Below, one piece after another: positions 41,929-49,849 of a stretch of DNA of 64,000 bases. The stretch comes from Streptomyces sp. NRRL B-3428 (GTDB taxonomy: Bacteria > Actinomycetota > Actinomycetes > Streptomycetales > Streptomycetaceae), in contig JOGW01000008.1 in the NCBI GenBank assembly GCA_000721375.1, positions 124,001 to 188,000 of the forward strand, written 5' to 3'. Position 1 is the first letter of the stretch; the number at the start of each line of letters is the position of its first letter. A program made the position numbers and the translations under genes. The notes below the pieces were generated by a model. It saw only the letters and a list, made by a program, of their open reading frames with translations. It did not search any database and had not been told where the DNA came from.

Positions 41929-43304
41929 CACGCCGCCTCCCGGTAGTCCTTGAGGAACACCCCGGACACGGGGCTGCCGGCCTCGCCCCGCACGATCGGG
42001 TCGTACACGCGGGCGGCGCCGTCCACGATGTCGAGCGGGGTGCGGAATCCCGCCCCTGCCATCCGGGCCTTCTTGGGCGCCGGATTCTCATCGGTGATCC
42101 AGCCCGTGTCCACGGCGCACATGTGCACACCCTGCTGGGCGAGTTCGGCGGCGCTGGTCCGGGTCAGCATGTTCAGGGCCGCCTTGGCCATGTTGGTGTG
42201 CGGATGCCCGGACATCTTGTTGCGCACCGCGAACCGGCCCTCCACCGCCGTGACGTTCACGATGTAGCGGCGCGGGCGCGGGGAGGCGAGCAGGAGGGGC
42301 AGCAGCCGGTCACACAGGAGCGCCGGTGCCAGCGCGTTGACGAGCTGTGTCTCGAGCACCTCGGCCGGATCGAGCGAGCCGAGCGTGGCCGACCAGGAAT
42401 TCTCCGGAGCGAGATCGGGCAGCAGTCCGGCCTCGTCCCCATCGCGCAGCAGCAGCTCCAGCGCACCCTGCGTGCCCGGTGCGAGCTCCCGTATCGGCCG
42501 GAAACCTGGCGCCGACCAGGCACCGGGCGGCAGTTGATCCGGTTCACCGGCATTGAGCAGCGCATACGACTCGGGCGGGCGGCGCACGGTCTGGGCGGCG
42601 TTGTTGACCAGGATGTCGAGCGGGGTACCTTCCGCCCTGAGCCGCTCGCACAGTCCGAGCACCTGCCGTGGATCGCGCAGATCCACGGCCACCACGGTGA
42701 GCCGGTCGAACCAGCCCTCGCTGCCGGGCGCGGCCCGGAACCGGCGCAGGGTGTCGGCCGGGAACCTGCTGGTGACGGTGAGCCGAGCCCCGTCGCGGAG
42801 CATCATCAGAGCGAGCTGGAAACCGATCTTCACCCGCCCGCCGGTGAGCAGCACACGCCGCCCGGTGAGGTCGGTGAACAGTGCGCGCCGGTCCCGGTTC
42901 TCGGTGGCGCATACGGGACACAGCCGGTGGTAGAAACCGTCGACCTGGCGGTACGCGGTCTTGCACACGTAACAGGTACGCGGCTTGCGCAGGTCTCCCA
43001 ACGCCGCGGTCTTCTCGTCGGCGTCCGCAAGCGGGGCGTCCTCGCGCCGGTCGGCGGCACCGGTGGCGGATCGCGCCATGAGCGCGGCATCATCGGCCGA
43101 CCGCTCCGCGCCGCGCGCCTTGCGGCGGCGCAGCCGGCCGTCGCGGGCGAAGGAGGCCGCGACCTGCTCGGCACGCAGCCGCACCGGGTCGTCGACGGGG
43201 AGCGCCCGCAACCTCCCCATGAGCAGGTCGAATTGTGCGAGCTCGGCCGCCGAGAGTCCGGTGGTCACCGATTCGTCCGCGACCGCCGGATCGCCGTCGC
43301 CCAT
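41925..43304 (-). CDS. Zinc-ribbon SDR-fold protein lacking the catalytic Tyr
   Basis: 459 residues. Residues 1-105 are helical and charged. A four-Cys zinc ribbon follows (CYVC at 111-114, CPVC at 129-132). Then comes an SDR Rossmann domain: RRVLLTGGRVKIG (149-161), DILVNNAAQ (230-238) and VNVTAVEGRF. The catalytic YxxxK reads T370-N-M-A-K374, so Lys remains but Tyr is Thr, and the glycine motif TGGRVKIG is atypical. It may bind a nucleotide without normal dehydrogenase chemistry. It is coupled to the LRR gene and preceded by two tRNA-like genes on the same strand with a 31-nt gap. Confidence 0.8.
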   Translation of the reverse strand: MGDGDPAVADESVTTGLSAAELAQFDLLMGRLRALPVDDPVRLRAEQVAASFARDGRLRRRKARGAERSADDAALMARSATGAADRREDAPLADADEKTAALGDLRKPRTCYVCKTAYRQVDGFYHRLCPVCATENRDRRALFTDLTGRRVLLTGGRVKIGFQLALMMLRDGARLTVTSRFPADTLRRFRAAPGSEGWFDRLTVVAVDLRDPRQVLGLCERLRAEGTPLDILVNNAAQTVRRPPESYALLNAGEPDQLPPGAWSAPGFRPIRELAPGTQGALELLLRDGDEAGLLPDLAPENSWSATLGSLDPAEVLETQLVNALAPALLCDRLLPLLLASPRPRRYIVNVTAVEGRFAVRNKMSGHPHTNMAKAALNMLTRTSAAELAQQGVHMCAVDTGWITDENPAPKKARMAGAGFRTPLDIVDGAARVYDPIVRGEAGSPVSGVFLKDYREAAW

Positions 43305-43335
43305 CCCTGCCCGCCCCCGTTCGTTCTCTGCTCCG

Positions 43336-43407
43336 TGATCCCGGCCGGATTCGAACCGACGTACCCGCCCTGAGAAGGCGGCGCGCCTGCCTCTGCGCTA
43401 CGGGATC
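43336..43407 (-). tRNA. tRNA-like gene 2, anticodon CUC (Glu-type)
   Basis: Complete cloverleaf: acceptor GATCCCG/CGGGATC (7/7), 4-bp D stem GCGC with loop containing GG, anticodon stem CCGCC/GGCGG with loop TTCTCAG (U33, anticodon CUC), 4-nt variable region, T-arm GTCGG-TTCGAAT-CCGGC, discriminator A, no encoded CCA. The body is unlike the usual streptomycete Glu tRNA and shares its D-arm with tRNA-like genes 1 and 3. It lies 33 nt after gene 3 and 31 nt before the SDR start, probably on one transcript. Confidence 0.78.
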
Positions 43408-43440
43408 CCCAGACCTCGGCTCAGACCGGGCCGGACGCCG

Positions 43441-43512
43441 CCCGGACGACCGGATTCGAACCGGCGTGTCCCTCTTAGCCAGAGGGTGCGCCTGCCTCTG
43501 CGCTACGCCCGG
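43441..43512 (-). tRNA. tRNA-like gene 3, abnormal anticodon loop TGGCTAA
   Basis: Acceptor CCGGGCG/CGTCCGG (7/7 with one G-U), 4-bp D stem, T-arm GCCGG-TTCGAAT-CCGGT, 4-nt variable region. The anticodon stem CCCTC/GAGGG encloses TGGCTAA. By standard numbering position 33 is G, not the near-invariant U, and the anticodon would be GCU (Ser), yet there is no long variable arm as in bacterial Ser tRNAs. T32 and A38 can pair, leaving a 5-nt loop. Decoding ability is doubtful. Confidence 0.7.
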
Positions 43513-43523
43513 ACGGCGCCGTC

Positions 43524-43529
43524 ATCATA
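43524..43529 (-). promoter_or_regulatory. -10 element TATGAT upstream of tRNA-like gene 3
   Basis: TATGAT (5 of 6 to consensus) on the minus strand, 11 nt before the tRNA 5' end; a weak TTCGGC lies 18 nt further upstream. It would drive a transcript tRNA3-tRNA2-SDR-LRR. Confidence 0.5.
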
Positions 43530-43596
43530 TGAGCCCCCCGCACTTAGGCCGAACCACCCCGTTTACGAACCCCCCGCCCAGTGCCACGTTGCCCCC

Positions 43597-46062
43597 ATGG
43601 CGCAGACCCACGAGTGGATGTTCTACGAGGTCATGTGGCGCGGCTGGACGCGCAAAGCACTTCCCGTTCCGTGGTGGGCGCGGCAGGCGTTCCGGGCCTG
43701 GAGTGATGATTTCGACCGGGGGACGTACGAGTCGAAGGAGGCGGCGTTCGCCTCCAACGCCCTGTACCGGTACTGGCACATGGTCGGGGTGAAGGACCAC
43801 CGCCAGGAGACTCTGGTCGGGCAGGCCGGAGAGGTGGAGCCGGTCTACGACAAGTACGTGCTGGCGTTCTTCCTCTACGACCCCGCCCACGGGACCGTGC
43901 ATCTGCCGCAGCTCGCGGAGGGCGAGGCGGTCGGGCAGCGGATGCAGGAGCCGCATCTGCCGACCGTCGTCAGTACGTATCGGGGCGAGCATCAGGTCAC
44001 GCTCACGGAGCGGATCTTCGCCGCGCCCGTGGGGGCCGGGCAGCGGGCCGTGACCGTCGTGCAGGCGAGTGCGCGGTCGAGCGACGGGGCGCCGAAGGAG
44101 GGCTGGCTGTGTGCGGCCGTGCTGCCCGCGGGGCCGAGCGGGTTCCAGCGGCACGACAGGAAGGGGCAGTTGCTCACCGACCGGCGGGTGACGTATCTGC
44201 GGTACGCGCCGGATCAGGCTCTCGTGGAGACGAACACCGGATGGGGACCGGCCTTCGACACCGCGCCGGAGCAGTTCGGTGTATACGGCAATCCGGACGG
44301 TTCGTACGACCCCGACTCGTATCTCGAACGCAGTCCGTTCCACGATCTGACGCACGGCGGCAAGCTGAACGGTTCGACGCTCGCCGAGGACCAGGTGGCG
44401 GGGCTGTGTTCGGCGGCCTTCGCCTGGCCGTTCCGGGTGAGCGGCGAGGAGGAGTTCCAGATCACCGTGCGGCTGCCCGTCGACACCTTCCAAGGCGCCG
44501 ACGATCTCGCCGAGCTCCGCTCCGTAGGGGCCGAGGAGCTGCGGGCGGCGCATGAGGCGTTCTGGGAGAGCAAGGTCAACGGGAGCGGGTTGCAGCCCGA
44601 ACTGCCGCACGAAGTGAGCCACTTGGCGGATCTCTTCCGGCAGGCGCGGGCGCAGCTGCTCGTGCTCTCCGACAACGGGGAGATCCATCCGGGGCCGACC
44701 GTCTACGACTCGTTCTGGATACGGGACTCCTCCGTCGAGGCCACCGCATGCTCGCTCGTCGGCGATGAAGCGCTGGCCGAGCGGCAGCTCGGGACGCACT
44801 ATCCGCTGAAGTTCAACCGGGGCGGGGGGCGGATCGGGCCCTGCGCCGAGTACGGGTTCTACGGCGGGCCGCACGAGCGCGACGACCGGGAATGGGACTC
44901 CAACGGGCAGGCCCTGTGGGCGCTCGGGCGGTTCGACCGGACGCATCGCGGCGGGTTCGGCGCGAAGATGTACAAGCCGTACGTCCTCGACGGTGCGCGC
45001 TGGCTGCGCGACAACCGGGACGGATTCGGGCTGCTGCACAGCGGCTGGAGCGCCGAGCATCTGGGCGAGCGCGACAAGCCGCACTACTGGGACGACCTGT
45101 GGGGGCTCGCCGGCCTCCACGAGGCGGCGCGGCTCGCGGAGCGGCTCGGGGCGCCCGAAGTGGCGGAGCTCTGGGGTGCGTTCGACGATCTGTTGGCCGC
45201 GACGGCCGCATCGGTGCGGTGGGTGCTCGGTGAGCAGCGGCGGCGCGGGGAGTGGGAGACGTACATCCCGACCGGCCCGGGCGATGTCGGCCGGCGCGAC
45301 TCGACGATGATCGGGGCGGCGGCGTACTTCCATCCGCTGCGCCTTCACATGGGCAGCAAACTGGGCGAGGACATCGACCTGGCCGCACGGCACACGCTCG
45401 ACACCATGTACGCCCACTGCGTGAGCGGGGGCTTCCGGCACGACGCCGCCTGGAACGCGTACGGCCCGTATCTGACCATGCAGCTGGCGCACGCGTATCT
45501 GCTCGCGGGCGATCCCGAGAAGATGGACCGGCTGCTCGGCTGGACCGTGGCCTCGGCCTTCCCGCGCACGGGCGGGCAGCCCGCGGCGGTCGGCGCGTGG
45601 AACGAGCAGCACGCCTACACCGTCGCTTCGGACTTCGCCGAAGTGCCGAACAGGCCCTGGTACATGGGCGACATCCCGCACGGCTGGGCGGCGGCGGAGT
45701 ATCTGCTCCTGCTGCGCGACATCCTCTTCTTCGAGGCGGACGAGGACCGCGATCCGCATCTGTACATCGCACCGGGTGTGCGGCCGCACTGGCTCGGCGA
45801 GGGCGAGATGATCGGCTTCGCGCGGGCGGCGACGCTGTTCGGCGGGGAGTTCGGCTACCGGCTCACCCATCTGCCCTCGCAGAGCCGGGTGAAGGTGGAG
45901 ATCCTGCGGGCTCCGCAGGGAGTGCGGTTCGTCTATCCCTGCCGCTTCGGACGGGTCACCGGGGTGTACGTGGACGGGGAACCCGCCGATGTGGCGGGAG
46001 ACGACGTGCGCGTTCCCGCGGGGGCACGGAGGTTCACTGTCGAGTACGCCCGGCAGCCCTAG
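43597..46062 (+). CDS. Large six-hairpin glycosidase-like protein (MGH1/GH63-like)
   Basis: 821 residues from the ATG at 43597, no signal peptide. The N-terminal half is beta-rich. The C-terminal half has the alternating helices and acidic residues of an (alpha/alpha)6 barrel: VYDSFWIRDSSVEATACSL, DDREWDSNGQALWALGRFDRTH, KPHYWDDLWGLAGLHEAARLAERLG, FPRTGGQPAAVGAWNEQHAYTVASDF and DIPHGWAAAEYLLLLRDILFFE. WIRDSS and EWDSNGQALWAL resemble glucosidase/trehalase-type clan segments. An intracellular glycoside hydrolase on an unknown sugar is the best guess. It is divergent from tRNA-like gene 3 with 84 bp between them and no clear ribosome site. Confidence 0.7.
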   Translation: MAQTHEWMFYEVMWRGWTRKALPVPWWARQAFRAWSDDFDRGTYESKEAAFASNALYRYWHMVGVKDHRQETLVGQAGEVEPVYDKYVLAFFLYDPAHGTVHLPQLAEGEAVGQRMQEPHLPTVVSTYRGEHQVTLTERIFAAPVGAGQRAVTVVQASARSSDGAPKEGWLCAAVLPAGPSGFQRHDRKGQLLTDRRVTYLRYAPDQALVETNTGWGPAFDTAPEQFGVYGNPDGSYDPDSYLERSPFHDLTHGGKLNGSTLAEDQVAGLCSAAFAWPFRVSGEEEFQITVRLPVDTFQGADDLAELRSVGAEELRAAHEAFWESKVNGSGLQPELPHEVSHLADLFRQARAQLLVLSDNGEIHPGPTVYDSFWIRDSSVEATACSLVGDEALAERQLGTHYPLKFNRGGGRIGPCAEYGFYGGPHERDDREWDSNGQALWALGRFDRTHRGGFGAKMYKPYVLDGARWLRDNRDGFGLLHSGWSAEHLGERDKPHYWDDLWGLAGLHEAARLAERLGAPEVAELWGAFDDLLAATAASVRWVLGEQRRRGEWETYIPTGPGDVGRRDSTMIGAAAYFHPLRLHMGSKLGEDIDLAARHTLDTMYAHCVSGGFRHDAAWNAYGPYLTMQLAHAYLLAGDPEKMDRLLGWTVASAFPRTGGQPAAVGAWNEQHAYTVASDFAEVPNRPWYMGDIPHGWAAAEYLLLLRDILFFEADEDRDPHLYIAPGVRPHWLGEGEMIGFARAATLFGGEFGYRLTHLPSQSRVKVEILRAPQGVRFVYPCRFGRVTGVYVDGEPADVAGDDVRVPAGARRFTVEYARQP

Positions 46063-46071
46063 CGTGCCGGG

Positions 46072-46323
46072 TCACGGCCGCCTGCGCCGCAGCGCGTGGC
46101 GCTCCTTCTCGGAGAGCCCGCCCCAGACGCCGAAACGCTCGTCGTGGGTGAGGGCGTAGTCGAGGCAGGCGGCCCGGCCCGTACAGGAGAAGCAGATGCG
46201 CTTGGCATCGCTCACCGAGGCGCCGGGCTCCGGGAAGAAGAACTCCGGGCCCGTCTGGGCACAGAGCGCTTCCTCGTGCCAGGTGGGTGCGGGGGTGGGG
46301 GTGGCTGCGGTCGCGCGGGGCAT
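46072..46323 (-). CDS. WhiB-family iron-sulfur transcriptional regulator
   Basis: 83 residues. The four conserved cysteines (ALCAQ, then CFSC and AACLDY) would hold a [4Fe-4S] cluster; the G[VI]WGG turn (FGVWGGLSEKE) and a basic C-terminal tail RRRR complete the Wbl signature. Wbl proteins act with the principal sigma factor to control development, redox or antibiotic responses in actinobacteria. Which Wbl this is cannot be assigned. The preceding FFFPEPGASVSDAKR helix is standard. Confidence 0.9.
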   Translation of the reverse strand: MPRATAATPTPAPTWHEEALCAQTGPEFFFPEPGASVSDAKRICFSCTGRAACLDYALTHDERFGVWGGLSEKERHALRRRRP

Positions 46324-46498
46324 GGAGGGAGCTTGGCGCGTACGGCGAAACGTTCGATCAACGAGCGATCAACGGGGGCTTCGGGGGTGAGGGCGGTGAA
46401 GGGCTGTCCCCCGGCGCCACCGGCCACTACCTCTCTTTCCCGGGCCCCCGCACCCGCCGATTACCGATGGCGCCACCCCTTTGTGCAAGATGGGCCCC

Positions 46499-47032
46499 AT
46501 GACCGAGATCCGCACCCCCCGTCTCCTCCTCCGCCGCTGGTACGACAGCGACCTCGCGCCCATGGCGGAGATCAACGCGGACCCCCGGGTCATGCGCTGG
46601 GTCGGCGACGGCTCGGTGCGCGACCTGGACGAGACGGCCGGGGACATCGAGCGCTGGGAGGAGGAGTGGGACGACGAGGGCTTCGGCCTCTTCGCCGTCG
46701 AACTGCTCGCCTCGGGCGAACTGGCCGGGTTCACCGGCCTCACCGTCCCCTCCTTCCTGCCGGAGGCCGAGCACGAGGTGGCCGTCTGCTGGCGGCTCGG
46801 ATCGCAGTTCTGGGGCCAGGGATACGCCTCCGAGGCCGCGCACGCCACGCTGGAGTTCGCGCTGCAGGACCGCGGACTCGACCGTGTGATCAGCATCAGC
46901 CGCGTGGGGGACGAGGCCTCGGCGAACGTCATCCGCAAGCTCGCCATGGAGCAGGAGCAGGAGACCAAGCACCCCGAGTTCGACCTCGCGCTGCAGGTGC
47001 ACGGCATCGATCTCACGGAGTTCCAGGCGTGA
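46499..47032 (+). CDS. GNAT acetyltransferase, RimJ/RimL type
   Basis: 177 residues from the ATG at 46499. Starts with the RimJ/L hallmark EIRTPRLLLRRWYDSDLAPMAEINADPRVMRWVG. It has the motif A region VCWRLGSQFWGQGYASEAAHATLEFALQDRGLDRV, ending with SANVIRKLAMEQEQETKHP. It acetylates an N-terminal or small-molecule amine with acetyl-CoA; substrate unknown. The 175-bp gap to the divergent WhiB gene holds no further feature. Confidence 0.85.
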   Translation: MTEIRTPRLLLRRWYDSDLAPMAEINADPRVMRWVGDGSVRDLDETAGDIERWEEEWDDEGFGLFAVELLASGELAGFTGLTVPSFLPEAEHEVAVCWRLGSQFWGQGYASEAAHATLEFALQDRGLDRVISISRVGDEASANVIRKLAMEQEQETKHPEFDLALQVHGIDLTEFQA

Positions 47033-47095
47033 TCCCAAGCGGCCGGGCGGATCGACCGCACTAGCAACGGGCGGATCAGCCGAGCGGCGGGCGGA

Positions 47096-47917
47096 TCAAC
47101 GGCCCGTGACCGCATGCTCCGTGAACTGTCCGCAGACCCGGAACCCGAGCCGCTGGTAGACCGGCTCACCCTGTTCGGAGGCCTGCAGTACGGCGACCCG
47201 GTAGCCGTGCGTGAGAGCGGTGTGCAGGGCGGCCAGGGTGAGGGCTCTGCCGTGGCCACGGCGGCGGTGCGCGGCCAGGGTGCAGATGTTGTAGATACCC
47301 GCCACGCCCGCGTGCAGGAAGGTCTCCGCGCTCGCCACGGGCCGCCCGTCCTCATATCCGACCAGGTAACGGGCCGGGCCGTCGGGCGTGAGGGCCCGGT
47401 CGACCGCACGCCCGTAGAACGCGGGGACGGTCACCGACGGCGGTGACCAGTTGGCGGCCAGGACCTGGGCGTAGTCCGCGAGCTGCACGGGCGAGCGGAC
47501 CATCTGGATGTCCAGGCCGTTCGGCTCCGGTTTCGTCAGGGAGTCGTCGAGTTCGGCCCACATGGCGCTCGCCTGCTCGGCGGCCGGCGCGCCCGCGGCG
47601 CTCAGCAGCGCGGAGAGTTTGTGCGGGGCGGAGGCGGGACCGACCCACCAGGAGAACGGCCGCCCGCGTGCGACCAGTTCATCGAGGATCTCGGCGATAC
47701 GGCGCTCCGCGGCGTCCGGCGCGAAACGGGCCGCGGCCACGATGTTGAAGGTGTCGTCCTGCAGTCCACTGTCCGCGATCACCAGATCCGCGGCCTCGAG
47801 GACACTCGCACCGGGCAGGCCCCGGTGCAGATGACAGGCACGCTCGGCGAGGTTGCGCTCACCCGCCGCGGCCAGATCGGCCGGGGTGGGGTGGTCGTGC
47901 GCGGTGCGGCGGCTCAT
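47096..47917 (-). CDS. GNAT acetyltransferase with N-terminal extension
   Basis: 273 residues. The C-terminal GNAT core is clear: [84 protein letters not shown] (RRRGHG is the acetyl-CoA loop). The N-terminal 130 residues form a related but degenerate second lobe ([21 protein letters not shown]). Substrate unknown. Three GGGCGGATC copies follow the stop in the short intergenic gap. Confidence 0.84.
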   Translation of the reverse strand: MSRRTAHDHPTPADLAAAGERNLAERACHLHRGLPGASVLEAADLVIADSGLQDDTFNIVAAARFAPDAAERRIAEILDELVARGRPFSWWVGPASAPHKLSALLSAAGAPAAEQASAMWAELDDSLTKPEPNGLDIQMVRSPVQLADYAQVLAANWSPPSVTVPAFYGRAVDRALTPDGPARYLVGYEDGRPVASAETFLHAGVAGIYNICTLAAHRRRGHGRALTLAALHTALTHGYRVAVLQASEQGEPVYQRLGFRVCGQFTEHAVTGR

Positions 47918-47972
47918 GGCAGTCCAGTGTGGTGGATGGCCGCGCGACGCGTGGGCCGGTCGCCGAACCTGG

Positions 47973-48368
47973 TCAGGCCACCGCTTGCAGATGGCGCTCG
48001 TCGCGCACCGGGGTGCGGTCCGCGCGGGGCAACTCGTCCACGGCGGGGCTGCGCGTCAGGACGGCGAGCAGGGTGGCCGGACGGCTGGTGCGGTTGGTCA
48101 GGGTGAACAGCTCACCGCGCGGGACCATCACACAGGCACCCGGCCGCAGCGTGATCCGCGCGCGCCCGGGGTCACCCACCTCGACCTCGCCGTCGATCCC
48201 GGTCAGGAGCGCCTCGGAGTCCTCGTACGCGTACGCCTCCGTGGCGGTGCCGGCGAGCAACTGGATCCGCGCGGCGGCGAGTTCCTCGAAGGGCGCGCCC
48301 TGCGGGTCGAGGCGCGTGACGGGCTCCCCGTCCCGTACGGGACGGGTGTCTATGCGGATCGGGTACAT
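47973..48368 (-). CDS. Cupin-domain protein
   Basis: 131 residues. A single cupin barrel is suggested by [22 protein letters not shown] and [33 protein letters not shown], the two conserved beta motifs. The usual His metal ligands of motif 1 are missing, so it may be a non-metal, sensory or isomerase-like cupin. It is monocistronic with no informative neighbour. Confidence 0.75.
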   Translation of the reverse strand: MYPIRIDTRPVRDGEPVTRLDPQGAPFEELAAARIQLLAGTATEAYAYEDSEALLTGIDGEVEVGDPGRARITLRPGACVMVPRGELFTLTNRTSRPATLLAVLTRSPAVDELPRADRTPVRDERHLQAVA

Positions 48369-48640
48369 CGAGACTCCCGGGGATCGGGCGTGGGGTTGCC
48401 GTGGGGCTTGCCATGAGGGTCGCCGTGTGGGGCCGTGGGGCGAGGGGCCCGGACGACACTTGCCGATTATCGCATCTCGGACATTTCACCCAACACGTAG
48501 GTAGGCCCGCGTGAGAAACAGCAGGTCAGGGCCGCACCGGGCTCGCAATCGCGGAGCGCACCCCGGCGCAGGCACCCTGCGGGGGCTGCTGCGGGAAGTG
48601 CTCCGGTGGACACCGCTCCACTTGTCCTGTTCCGGGGCGG

Positions 48641-48663
48641 TTGTCAGTGGGCGGTGCCAGACT
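48641..48663 (+). promoter_or_regulatory. DNA-damage-type promoter motif before the VOC gene
   Basis: TTGTCAGTGG (48641-48650), 7 nt, then CAGACT (48658-48663). The first block is an exact match to the RecA-independent damage-promoter core (tTGTCRGTGg) known from mycobacteria and controlled by PafBC; the -10 is imperfect and the spacer is one base short. The remainder of the 335-bp gap back to the cupin gene shows nothing else that I can support. Confidence 0.45.
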
Positions 48664-48703
48664 CGGAAGCGGTAGGCAACGGGACCCCACAAAGGAGTGA
48701 ATC

Positions 48704-49492
48704 ATGCTCACCACCCGCACTGTCACCGGCTCTCTCGTCTGGGTGGACCTCGGCACCCCGGACATCGCCGCCGCCAACGCGTTCTACGGGGCGCTCTTCG
48801 GCTGGGAGGCACAGGCGGCCGAGGAGTTCGGTGGCTATGTGACGTACCGCAAGGACGGCAAGGCGGTCGCCGGCGGTATGCAGGTCTCGCCCGACGAGGG
48901 CGAGACAGCCTGGGGCGTCTACTTCCAGGTGCCCGACGCGGACGCGACCGCGAAGGCGATCGAGCAGGCCTCGGGCACCGAGCTCATGGCGCCCATGGAT
49001 GTCGGACCGCTGGGGCGTATGGCGCTCTTCGGCGACCCGGCAGGCGCGGGCTTCGGTCTGTGGCAGCCCGGCGAGATGAAGGGGTTCGAGCTCGTCAACG
49101 AGCCGGGCGCCCTCAACTGGGTCGAGCTCTACACCACCGACGTCCCCGCGGCCGCCGCCTTCTACAACTCGGCGCTCGGCCTCGGCACCAGCGCGGTCGA
49201 GTTCCCCGGCGGCTCGTACACGACCGTGCACCCTGCGGGCACGGACGCCGAGGCGATGTACGGCGGCCTGGTCGACCGTACGTCGGACCCGGTCGAGGCC
49301 GAGCGTCGGCCGCACTGGATGGTGTACTTCGAGGTCGCGGACGTGGACGCGTCCGTGGCCAAGGCACGCGAGCTCGGAGCGAGCGTGCAGATGGAGCCCA
49401 CGTCCATGACGGGCGTCGGCCGCCTCGCCAAGATCACCGACCCGTTCGGCGCGCGGCTCGCACTGATCAAGGGCGATCCCGACCAGGCGTGA
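48704..49492 (+). CDS. VOC-family protein with two glyoxalase-like domains
   Basis: 262 residues, ATG at 48704 behind AAAGGAG. Two vicinal-oxygen-chelate domains in tandem: residues about 8-125 (SLVWVDLGTPDIAAANAFYGALFGWE ... MALFGDPAGAGFGLWQ) and 135-258 (NWVELYTTDVPAAAAFYNSALGL ... LAKITDPFGARLALIK). This double-module type is abundant in Streptomyces and related to bleomycin-resistance and glyoxalase folds; metal ligands are incomplete, and the substrate is unknown. Confidence 0.86.
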   Translation: MLTTRTVTGSLVWVDLGTPDIAAANAFYGALFGWEAQAAEEFGGYVTYRKDGKAVAGGMQVSPDEGETAWGVYFQVPDADATAKAIEQASGTELMAPMDVGPLGRMALFGDPAGAGFGLWQPGEMKGFELVNEPGALNWVELYTTDVPAAAAFYNSALGLGTSAVEFPGGSYTTVHPAGTDAEAMYGGLVDRTSDPVEAERRPHWMVYFEVADVDASVAKARELGASVQMEPTSMTGVGRLAKITDPFGARLALIKGDPDQA

Positions 49493-49510
49493 ACTTCCGC
49501 GCACAAACCT

Positions 49511-49541
49511 GGGGCCTCGCGCGGACGGCGCGCGAGGCCCC
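49511..49541. terminator. Terminator of the VOC gene
   Basis: Perfect 12-bp arms GGGGCCTCGCGC / GCGCGAGGCCCC around a 7-nt loop, 19 nt past the VOC stop. Confidence 0.8.
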
Positions 49542-49559
49542 TGCGTTCGCGCTTGGCCG

Positions 49560-49774
49560 TCAGCCCTGGGCGCTCGGGTCCGCGAGCAGCGCCCGCAGCC
49601 GCCTCACCTCGGCGATCAGGCGGGGCACGTCCTGACGGGCGCCCGCGATGAAGGCCGGATCCGCATCCAGCTGCCTGTCGGGACTGAGCACCTCCCGGCC
49701 GCCGCCCGCTCGGCCATATCGACAAGGTCGGTCTCGGGGAGTGCCGCGTCCATGGGCATGGCCAGATCATTCAT
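49560..49774 (-). pseudogene. Frameshifted, internally shortened remnant of a small hypothetical gene
   Basis: An open start at ATG 49774 reads MNDLAMPMDAALPETDLVDMAERAAAG. One base out of frame near 49703 it continues as EVLSPDRQLDADPAFIAGARQDVPRLIAEVRRLRALLAD to a stop at 49560. The second part is the familiar streptomycete ending ...FIAxARxDVPRLIAEIRRLR, whose full-length relatives have a longer middle. A one-base change plus an internal deletion would explain this. A sequencing error is also possible. Confidence 0.5.
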
Positions 49775-49849
49775 CCCCGCCGACGCCCGGTCCGGAGAAC
49801 GGACCGGGCGGCTCGACGGTCATTCGTGGGACATCAACAGGGACAGCGC

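Noticed and set aside
43441..43512. Amber-suppressor tRNA (reading CTA in the loop as anticodon)
   Set aside because: With five stem pairs, CTA occupies positions 35-37, not 34-36; no in-frame TAG evidence was seen.
43525..45870. 781-codon minus-strand frame opposite the glycosidase
   Set aside because: No recognisable motif, Arg/Pro/Val-rich shadow; it also runs through tRNA-proximal DNA without a ribosome site.
47033..47095. Three GGGCGGATC repeats as an operator array
   Set aside because: Located after two convergent stop codons, irregular spacing, GC-rich composition; no promoter context.
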